The position numbers were made by a program, and so were the translations under genes. From DAOSWM01 sp035380045 (lineage in GTDB: Bacteria; Bacteroidota; Bacteroidia; Bacteroidales; Tenuifilaceae): a stretch of 28,881 nucleotides of DNA. Shown here one piece after another: positions 22,584 to 28,881 of the stretch. Each line of letters starts with the position of its first letter. Position 1 is the stretch's first letter. The stretch lies in assembly GCA_035380045.1 (NCBI GenBank), contig DAOSWM010000039.1, positions 1 through 28,881 of the forward strand, written 5' to 3'. The notes beneath the pieces are model-generated. The model was given only the letters and a program-made list of their open reading frames with translations. It searched no databases and was not told the DNA's origin.

Positions 22584-23655
22584 ACTTTCCATTTTCTGTT
22601 TTAGCGGAACAGGAAACTCACTAACCGCTGCTGGTTGGATTACGAAAGGTTTTAAGGAAAATCAGATTCCAGCAGAAGTTCAACTTGTTGACAGGCTAAA
22701 AGTTACTGAAGTTGATAACGAAACGCCTAACCAGCTAATAGGATTTCACTACCCAACCCACGGATTCAATCTACCGTGGCACATGCTAAAATTTATTTGG
22801 CGGTTTCCACGGGCAAACCAAAATCGGAAGTATTTTTACCTGCTAAACACCCGCGCCGGTGCGAAAGTATGCAAATTTTTTACACCCGGAATTAGCGGAG
22901 TTGCCATTTTTTTGCCCCTTCTCATTCTAAAATGCAAAGGATACAGAATTGCTGGAATCCTTCCGCTCGATCCGCCCTCAAACTGGATTTCGCTTCATCC
23001 GGGGTTCAGGGTTAAGGTTGTGAATTCAATTATGGAACGATGTGAGCGAATTACATCGAAGTTCTCTGCTAACATATTGAATGGAAAACGGATAGTTCAC
23101 CCTGCAACATACCTTGCTCTTCCTATTGACTTAGCATTAATTCCAATTACCATTCTTTACCTTTTAATAGGTAGATTCTTTCTGGCAAAAACTTTTTACG
23201 CATCCTCAAGTTGCAATGGCTGTGGAATTTGCGAAATAAATTGTCCTGTGGGCGCAATTGAAATCAGGGATTCTCGCCCCTACTGGAAATTTCGCTGCGA
23301 AAGCTGCATGCGCTGCATGAATATTTGTCCACAAAAATCGATAAATACTATTCACCTTTACGCAGTTGGAATTTTATGGTTTATTTTTGGACTTCCTATT
23401 TCAGATATTACAACTACCTGGATTGTAAATATTTCTCCGGCAATTCTAGGCAAGTTTGAAGGGTTAATTCATCTTTCGGTTTTAACACTCTACTCGCTGC
23501 CAACGCTTTGGGTAAGCTACCACATTATTCATTTTCTGGGACGATTTAAAATTTTCAACTCATTATTAATCTACACATCCTTAACGCGTTACTGGCGAAG
23601 GTATATTGCTCCGGGATTTAAAGCAAAATCGTTTTCGAGAAAGAATTTTATGTAA
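22564..23655 (+). CDS. EFR1-type flavodoxin/ferredoxin protein with extra membrane segments
   Basis: A 363-residue redox protein. The N-terminal flavodoxin-like domain has FSGTGNSLTAA near residues 11-21 (FMN phosphate loop) and HYPTHGF. Two [4Fe-4S] motifs follow: CNGCGICEINCP (about 219-230) and CESCMRCMNICP (about 245-256). EFR1-family proteins usually end soon after, but here the C-terminal 100 residues contain two likely transmembrane helices (AVGILWFIFGLP and LSVLTLYSLPTLWV). Another hydrophobic stretch (IDLALIPITILYLLIG) precedes the clusters. I chose ATG 22564; the longer frame begins with TTG at 22537 inside the upstream gene. It overlaps that gene by 20 bases. It probably carries electrons to a membrane partner. 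Confidence 0.8.
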   Translation: MLPKWSKLSIFCFSGTGNSLTAAGWITKGFKENQIPAEVQLVDRLKVTEVDNETPNQLIGFHYPTHGFNLPWHMLKFIWRFPRANQNRKYFYLLNTRAGAKVCKFFTPGISGVAIFLPLLILKCKGYRIAGILPLDPPSNWISLHPGFRVKVVNSIMERCERITSKFSANILNGKRIVHPATYLALPIDLALIPITILYLLIGRFFLAKTFYASSSCNGCGICEINCPVGAIEIRDSRPYWKFRCESCMRCMNICPQKSINTIHLYAVGILWFIFGLPISDITTTWIVNISPAILGKFEGLIHLSVLTLYSLPTLWVSYHIIHFLGRFKIFNSLLIYTSLTRYWRRYIAPGFKAKSFSRKNFM

Positions 23656-23660
23656 TTTTG
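23653..23660 (+). promoter_or_regulatory. -7 box overlapping the EFR1 stop codon
   Basis: TAATTTTG matches TAnnTTTG exactly, and its first three bases are the TAA stop of the upstream gene. The DUF486 start codon is 22 bases downstream, a fitting leader. The DUF486 gene may thus have its own promoter in addition to read-through. Confidence 0.5.
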
Positions 23661-23682
23661 CTGGCAATTCCAACCTACTTTT

Positions 23683-24051
23683 ATGAAAGCATTCTACACC
23701 ATTCTGCTGCTTGTTCTGTCGAACACGTTTATGACCATTGCATGGTATGGCCACCTGAAATTCAAGGAGATGAAGTGGTTTTCGGGACTTGGGCTAATTG
23801 CAATTGTACTGATAAGCTGGGGAGTTGCACTTTTTGAATACTTCTTTCAGATTCCGGCCAACCGAATTGGCTACAAAGGGAACGGCGGTCCGTTCTCGTT
23901 AGTAGAACTAAAAGTAATTCAGGAAGTTATTACGCTGATTGTTTTCATGGGATTTACAATGATTGCCTTCAAAAACGAATCGATTCGGCTAAACCACATC
24001 ATTGCATTCTGCTTTCTGGTTCTTGCTGTTTTTTTTGTGTTCAAAAAATAA
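23683..24051 (+). CDS. DUF486-family small membrane protein (DMT superfamily)
   Basis: A 122-residue integral membrane protein with four hydrophobic helices (about 3-20, 31-50, 73-92 and 100-119). The conserved DUF486 features are MTIAWYGHLKF near residues 17-27 and the loop FFQIPANRIGYKGNGGPFSLVELKVIQEVI (about 54-84). DUF486 is a small branch of the drug/metabolite-transporter superfamily, with no defined substrate. It lies 27 bases after the EFR1-type gene with a -7 box in between and ends directly at a strong bidirectional terminator. Confidence 0.9.
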   Translation: MKAFYTILLLVLSNTFMTIAWYGHLKFKEMKWFSGLGLIAIVLISWGVALFEYFFQIPANRIGYKGNGGPFSLVELKVIQEVITLIVFMGFTMIAFKNESIRLNHIIAFCFLVLAVFFVFKK

Positions 24052-24090
24052 AAATACCCGCCATTGCATAATGCAAACTGACGGGTATTT
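24052..24090. terminator. Bidirectional intrinsic terminator
   Basis: A perfect 9-bp stem AAATACCCG/CGGGTATTT begins right after the DUF486 stop. The 21-base interior itself contains TTGCA-TAA-TGCAA, a second small hairpin. The A/T-rich stem base provides U-tracts for both directions, serving the DUF486 gene and the convergent permease/M1 gene whose stop begins at 24110. Confidence 0.85.
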
Positions 24091-24109
24091 AAACTCTAGA
24101 TTCTGTTTT

Positions 24110-27100
24110 CTATTCTGTTGTAATTTTTACCGTATTGTTATCCGAATGCCTATCAATTAGCTTGTTGTACGGATCGATCCCAGCAGTTTCGGGTTTCTCA
24201 TCAACAATAATTTCAAAGGTTGGATTTGCTTTATCAATTTTATACTTCTGTAAATAGAGTTCAACCTGCTTTTTCTTACCATCAACCTCTTTGCTTGTCA
24301 TAACTCCAACATCAATCCAATCGTTGAGTGCAATTTGGTTTTCGAAACCTAAACTGTCGGCTCTGTACTTTTGAACATCAGCCGTAAGGATAACCTTATA
24401 CTTTCCATCGGCCAATTCTTCCATTTTTGCTTCCTTGGCTTTTATATCGTAAACGGTGATATTCTCAAACATATCATCTAGCAAATACTTCAACGAATCG
24501 GGAGTAACATTATCGATGTACTTCATGAAATCTGTTGATTTTGAGAATGGTGGAGCAAGGTATGCCCAATCGGCCAAGTAGGTCGATAACGCTTTGTTCA
24601 CATTCTCCTCGCCAATATAATCGCGAAGCGCATACATTACTACCGAACCTTTATTGTAGTGAATGTAATTCTGATTTTCACAGAGATTAAGCGGAAGCTC
24701 CTTCTTCATTTCCGATCTTCTACCACGCAAATACCTGTCGAGCTCATATTGCAAAAATTTCTTCATTTGATCCTTACCGTACCGCTTCTCCATTACCATC
24801 AATGCAGAGTATTGAGCCAGTGCCTCCGACATAAGCGTTGCTCCCTGAACATCGCCACCAATTACCTGATGCGCCCACCACTGGTGCGCAATTTCGTGCG
24901 CAGTTACGTAGAATACGTAATCGATGTCGTCCTCATCTTTTAGGTTAGCAATAAAGCCAATGCTTTCGGAGTACGGAATGGTTGTGGGAAACGACTGGGC
25001 AAAAGTTGCGTAGCGAGGGAACTCAACAATCCGAAGCTCCTTGTGCTGAAACGAACTAAAGTTTGCAGTGAAGTATTCAAGCGATGCTTTCATCGCTTCA
25101 ATCATTTTGTTGATATTGTACTCGTGACCCTTGTGGTAGTAAACTTTCAAATCAATATCATTCCACTTATCTTCAAGAACCTGATATTCTGCCGATAGAA
25201 ACGAGTAGAAGTTTAGTATTGGCCGATCCATTTTGTAGTGGAAGTACCGCCTTCCATTCTCCTTCCATTCCTTTTCCAAATATCCGGGAGCAATTGCAAT
25301 TTGGGTTGGGATTGTGCTAACAGTTGCCTCAAAATCAATCCAATCACCAATAGGACCGAGGTATGTTCGCTGGAGAGCCAGCGAGTCGTTAAGCTGAGCC
25401 ATTCGTTCCTTTTCTGGGAGATCAAACTTTTTCCTACGGTTTTTATCATTTAACTCGTTTGAAGGTTGGTAACCAATTGTAGGAATAAATTCAGCGCTAT
25501 TGATGAAAGTACCGTTGTGAGCAACTGTAGTTTTCCCGCTTCCGTTAGTAAATCCGCGAGAAATGTACTCTACTCCAAAGCTGAACTTAACCGAGTCGCC
25601 GGAATTTATGGCTTTCCCAAGTTTTACAATATAGTAGCTGTGTTTCCTGTCGTTTAGCACAAGCTCCGATTCCTCACCAATTCTGCAATCGGTTAGCTTA
25701 ACGTCACTATCGAGAACGAAGTGAACCGAATCAATTGGGAACCCTGTTTCATTCTTCAACAAAAGTTCTCCCTTAATAAACACATCGCGTTCGTTCGGAT
25801 AGATATCAACATTCAAATTAGCCGCTTTTATTTTGGGCTGTGGAATGTTCTGATACTTTTTGTAATTCTTTTCGTACTCAACAACAATTTTCTCTCTCTG
25901 CTTTTGGGTAAAAAAGTGGTTAAGAACTGTTGTATTGTAAACAACGTAACCTGCAGAAAGAATAAACCCTGCAATTACAATAGTTAGCGCGTAACGGAAT
26001 GGTTTGCTCAGCTGCTGCCTTGCGACTTTAACCCGATTTGATAGCGTTAGGTTAATACCACGATTCCAGAAAAGGATTGTTAAAATTACCAAAAATGCCG
26101 ATAGAAAAATCCAAGCTAGCTGATACCAACGAACTCCCATCAGAAAATGTCCAAATCCGTTCATATCGGAATATGGGGCTCCGGGTGTTTGTGGATACAA
26201 AAACATGTAATGCTCAACACCCATTAATCCCAGCGCGATAAAGAAAATGATGTAGTAAAACATTACCACAACATGTCCAACATACTTATTGCTTGATAAT
26301 GTTTGAACCAGCATGGCCAGAATTGCAACTGCCAAGTATCCAGGAAGCTGGAGAGTATAAAGATTCGTTAAGTATAGCGGAATATTAAAATCGTAAAATC
26401 CGTGAAAAACCTGAGTTAAAACATTCACAATGAAAAGAATGGTTAGCAAAAGAACCAGAATCAGAAACATTGCAAGTAACTTTGAACCAGCAAAAATCCA
26501 ACTTGGTAATGGAAGCGAATCAGTAATCTGGTTAATTCCATATCCCCTTTCACGCCAAACAATTTCTCCTGAATAGAATGTGATAATGATATACACAACA
26601 AGCGCAAAGTTTCCTCTAGTATATTCGAGCAAATTGTAGGTAACTGGGAAAGCATCTGTTCCGTACATTTCACCAATTGAAACAGCGTTGGTAACCAGCA
26701 GTAGCACACCCGCAGCAACAATACCAATAAACGGAACCTCTTTAATTGTGGTTATAAACTCGAGCCAACCCAACGAGAAAAACTGTTTAACATTCAGCGA
26801 TGTGCTAAATAACTGTTTTGCTCTTGGAATGATTCCGGCTTTTTCTACTTCTTCGTCAATTACTTGTTTTTTTAGCTTTACCTTTTGGTTTGAATCCTTC
26901 TCAAAAACCGCGAGAAACTTAAAGCGAACGTAGGTAAATGCTAAAACGCCAAACCCAACAGCAATCCAAATAATTCTGTTAATCAACAATTTATTCGACA
27001 AAGGAATCAGAAGCGAATTTATTTCAGCGGGTGTCCAGTACTCGGTGTCAATATAAAATGCTGCAATTCCGAAAGGATCGAGCATTGCGGCTAAAGTTTT

Positions 27101-27715
27101 CGACTCAAGATTCTGTATTTTAGCCATGGCTCCTAGGTATATCACGAGCAGAATTACGCTTCCCAAGTAGGAGTAAATCATTTTTCGTTTCAGGGAAGTG
27201 AGCGAGAAAAGTAGCGCTCCAACAAAAAATACGTTTGGTAAAACAAGCAGGAAGAACGGCGAAAAGTAAGCCATGAATCGGAACGAATCGAAACGTGATG
27301 CTTCAATCCAGCCGGCAGCCGGAGCTATTACCGAACCAAGCATAATTCCTAGCGGAATTGACAGAAAAACAAAAACCGCAAAAACGTACGAACCTAAAAA
27401 TCGTCCAGCTAAGTACGAAAATTTGCTAAGTGGGTACGAGAATAGCAAATGGTTTGTTTTATGTTCAAAATCGCGTAGTACCGGGTTGCTCATCATTGCT
27501 GAAATTATTATCATTCCGGCAGCAGTCATAATTGCTGTAATTCTAAAAATTGCAGCAGGCGAGTTCCTTAATAAGTTTCCTGCCTGCTCACCAATGGTTA
27601 CATTGTTTGAGGCAATGGCGCCAAAAACAAGAAGGAAAATTATTAGAAAGTATAAGTAAGTAGCGGGTCGCTTAACCCGATACCTTAACTCAAAAAGAAA
27701 TACATCCCAAAACAT
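24110..27715 (-). CDS. ABC transporter permease fused to M1-family metallopeptidase
   Basis: A 1201-residue fusion. The first half (about 1-600) is an ABC-2-type permease with about a dozen transmembrane helices in two related blocks (first helix near 18-35, second block beginning near 330). The second half (about 640-1190) is a periplasmic gluzincin domain of the M1 type, with HEIAHQWW (H940, E941, H944) and the probable third zinc ligand E964 in SEALAQYSALM. The HExxH-to-Glu spacing is 19 residues instead of the canonical 18, and no GAMEN motif is present (the region reads YSESIGF). From family knowledge, this fusion recurs in Bacteroidota with an adjacent ATPase. Here the ATPase gene is 5 bases upstream. 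Possibly it exports and trims, or senses, a peptide; the substrate is unknown. Confidence 0.92.
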   Translation of the reverse strand: MFWDVFLFELRYRVKRPATYLYFLIIFLLVFGAIASNNVTIGEQAGNLLRNSPAAIFRITAIMTAAGMIIISAMMSNPVLRDFEHKTNHLLFSYPLSKFSYLAGRFLGSYVFAVFVFLSIPLGIMLGSVIAPAAGWIEASRFDSFRFMAYFSPFFLLVLPNVFFVGALLFSLTSLKRKMIYSYLGSVILLVIYLGAMAKIQNLESKTLAAMLDPFGIAAFYIDTEYWTPAEINSLLIPLSNKLLINRIIWIAVGFGVLAFTYVRFKFLAVFEKDSNQKVKLKKQVIDEEVEKAGIIPRAKQLFSTSLNVKQFFSLGWLEFITTIKEVPFIGIVAAGVLLLVTNAVSIGEMYGTDAFPVTYNLLEYTRGNFALVVYIIITFYSGEIVWRERGYGINQITDSLPLPSWIFAGSKLLAMFLILVLLLTILFIVNVLTQVFHGFYDFNIPLYLTNLYTLQLPGYLAVAILAMLVQTLSSNKYVGHVVVMFYYIIFFIALGLMGVEHYMFLYPQTPGAPYSDMNGFGHFLMGVRWYQLAWIFLSAFLVILTILFWNRGINLTLSNRVKVARQQLSKPFRYALTIVIAGFILSAGYVVYNTTVLNHFFTQKQREKIVVEYEKNYKKYQNIPQPKIKAANLNVDIYPNERDVFIKGELLLKNETGFPIDSVHFVLDSDVKLTDCRIGEESELVLNDRKHSYYIVKLGKAINSGDSVKFSFGVEYISRGFTNGSGKTTVAHNGTFINSAEFIPTIGYQPSNELNDKNRRKKFDLPEKERMAQLNDSLALQRTYLGPIGDWIDFEATVSTIPTQIAIAPGYLEKEWKENGRRYFHYKMDRPILNFYSFLSAEYQVLEDKWNDIDLKVYYHKGHEYNINKMIEAMKASLEYFTANFSSFQHKELRIVEFPRYATFAQSFPTTIPYSESIGFIANLKDEDDIDYVFYVTAHEIAHQWWAHQVIGGDVQGATLMSEALAQYSALMVMEKRYGKDQMKKFLQYELDRYLRGRRSEMKKELPLNLCENQNYIHYNKGSVVMYALRDYIGEENVNKALSTYLADWAYLAPPFSKSTDFMKYIDNVTPDSLKYLLDDMFENITVYDIKAKEAKMEELADGKYKVILTADVQKYRADSLGFENQIALNDWIDVGVMTSKEVDGKKKQVELYLQKYKIDKANPTFEIIVDEKPETAGIDPYNKLIDRHSDNNTVKITTE

Positions 27716-27720
27716 AGCTG

Positions 27721-28596
27721 CTAGTTCTTTGAGTGATTGAGAACGCTCGAGAAGTAAACATCCTCAAGCGAAGGATCGATTAGTTCAAAACCTTCATCGG
27801 GACAAGAATCGGAATATGCATGAAGATCAATTCTTCCTCCTACCAGCTTATGCGATACGATGTTGAGGTTGCTGTAGGATTCCATCTCCTCCTTCTTAAT
27901 CACCTTTCGCCAAATTCTATTCTCGATGTTTCTGATTGCTTCGCTTGGAGTTGCAGAAATTAGCACTTCGCCTTTATTTATGATTGCCATTTGGCTGCAG
28001 AGGCTCTCAATGTCATCAACGATGTGCGATGAGAGGATTACGATTATGCTCTCGCTAATTTCGCTCAGCAAGTTGTGGAAACGGTTTCGCTCAGCCGGAT
28101 CGAGACCAGCAGTTGGCTCATCTACAATAATTAGCTTTGGCTCGCCAATTAGCGCCTGCGCAATGCCAAAACGTTGCTTCATTCCGCCAGAATATCCACC
28201 CAAATTTTTATGCCGATGCTCGTATAGATTCGTTTTATGCAGGAGAGCCTTTACGGTTTCTTTTCGTTCCTTCGGATTTGAAATCCCCTTCAGCTGAGCC
28301 AGATGATTTAGCAAAGTTTCAGCCGAAATTCTGGGATACAAGCCAAACTCCTGAGGAAGATAGCCAAGCAGCTGGCGAACCTTATCTTTATCTTTCAACA
28401 CATCAATTCCGTTTAGCGTAATTGTTCCGCTATCAGCCTCCTGAAGGGTGGCAATTGTTCTCATAAGTGTTGACTTACCCGCACCGTTTGCTCCGAGCAA
28501 ACCGAACATTCCGCTCGAAATATTCAAACTCACATTGTTTAAGGCAACCACTCCGTTCGGGTAAGTTTTGTTTAGGTTATTGATTTTCAGTTCCAT
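27721..28596 (-). CDS. ABC transporter ATP-binding protein
   Basis: A 291-residue ATPase subunit. The motifs are complete: Walker A GANGAGKST (about 35-43), Q-loop YLPQEFG, signature YSGGMKQRFG, Walker B LIIVDEPTAGLD and H-loop SSHIV. The C-terminal 80 residues form the regulatory extension seen in ABC-2 exporter ATPases. It is the first gene of the pair with the permease/M1 fusion, only 5 bases apart, and certainly energises it. No exact -7 box was found upstream; TATATTTA near 28636-28643 is the nearest candidate. Confidence 0.95.
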   Translation of the reverse strand: MELKINNLNKTYPNGVVALNNVSLNISSGMFGLLGANGAGKSTLMRTIATLQEADSGTITLNGIDVLKDKDKVRQLLGYLPQEFGLYPRISAETLLNHLAQLKGISNPKERKETVKALLHKTNLYEHRHKNLGGYSGGMKQRFGIAQALIGEPKLIIVDEPTAGLDPAERNRFHNLLSEISESIIVILSSHIVDDIESLCSQMAIINKGEVLISATPSEAIRNIENRIWRKVIKKEEMESYSNLNIVSHKLVGGRIDLHAYSDSCPDEGFELIDPSLEDVYFSSVLNHSKN

Positions 28597-28732
28597 AGAT
28601 TTTTTGTTTCGATTAACTTTGGTAGGACGAAATAAATATACGAAAAGTTACAAGGTAACTTAAGGATAATTTTTAAACAATCGATTAATTAATAGATTAT
28701 TTCCAAATCCAAAATAAGAATGCCAAGAATTT

Positions 28733-28816
28733 CAGTTGGCAGTTGGCAGTTCCCAGTTCCCAGTTCCCAGTTGGCAGTTGGCAGTTGGCAGTTGGCAATT
28801 CTCAGTTCTCAGTTGG
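28733..28816. repeat. Twelve-unit heptamer tandem repeat (CAGTTNN)
   Basis: Twelve consecutive 7-base units fill this stretch: CAGTTGG (7 copies), CAGTTCC (3), CAGTTCT (1) and CAATTCT (1). Decayed 7-base units (CAAAGGG, CAGAGAG, CGAAGAG) continue to about 28837. No gene lies within. The alternation of GG and CC in positions 6-7 makes neighbouring units partly self-complementary. It lies upstream of the ABC ATPase gene, 137 bases from its start codon. Confidence 0.85.
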
Positions 28817-28881
28817 CAAAGGGCAGAGAGCGAAGAGCAAATCCCAAACTTCACTAGTTTACTTTTTCACCAGTTTACTAT

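Noticed and set aside
27273..27659. 128-residue plus-strand open frame antisense to the ABC permease
   Set aside because: It is a mirror of transmembrane-coding sequence, with no start context or recognisable domain.
28733..28837. Heptamer array considered as a CRISPR-like array
   Set aside because: The units are contiguous 7-mers without spacers, and no cas gene is nearby.

Overview
The window looks like a chromosomal segment of a Bacteroidota species, most likely a Bacteroidales/Marinilabiliales-type free-living bacterium. The grounds are several gene starts preceded by the TAnnTTTG -7 box of this phylum, an almost complete absence of Shine-Dalgarno sequences, a TonB-dependent receptor with an N-terminal carboxypeptidase-regulatory domain, two LytTR/LytS-type two-component pairs, TPR-linked signalling proteins, and an ABC permease fused to an M1 peptidase. 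No rRNA, tRNA, CRISPR array, transposase or phage gene was found, and no gene-free stretch exceeds 300 bases.

Layout. (1) 1-5.76 kb, all minus strand: TonB-dependent receptor, a dispersed intergenic repeat, a secreted TPR-like protein, a membrane polyferredoxin (NapH/CcoG type), then a LytS-type kinase and LytTR regulator. (2) 5.9-11.3 kb: a DUF2378-like sensor-domain protein with its own terminator, a TPR/SpoIIE PP2C phosphatase, an AbgT-family transporter and a compact AlkA-type DNA glycosylase. (3) 11.3-16.5 kb: a second LytS/LytTR pair diverges from a three-gene operon encoding a lipoprotein M61-like peptidase, a CPBP intramembrane protease and a GNAT acetyltransferase. The shared promoter region holds an 11-bp direct repeat with 20-bp pitch, as expected for a LytTR-protein site. 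(4) 16.5-18.15 kb: a tripartite HipB-HipS-HipT toxin-antitoxin operon (split HipA kinase) preceded by three 18-bp palindromes spaced exactly 71 bp apart. Regions 3 and 4 are visibly AT-richer than the flanks and look like accessory DNA. (5) 18.2-22.0 kb, minus strand: a TPR-hybrid histidine kinase, a DUF368 (PopT-type) undecaprenyl-phosphate translocase and a DUF3108 periplasmic protein. (6) 22.2-24.05 kb, plus strand: a small membrane protein, an EFR1-type flavodoxin/ferredoxin protein with extra membrane segments, and a DUF486 small membrane protein, ending at a strong bidirectional terminator. (7) 24.1-28.6 kb, minus strand: an ABC ATPase and its 1201-residue permease/M1-peptidase fusion. 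Both window ends carry heptamer-period tandem repeats.

The two most interesting items are the HipBST operon with its regularly phased operators, and the LytTR-controlled peptidase/CPBP/GNAT module, whose function is not apparent from any family I recognise. Most of the rest is signal transduction and envelope physiology.
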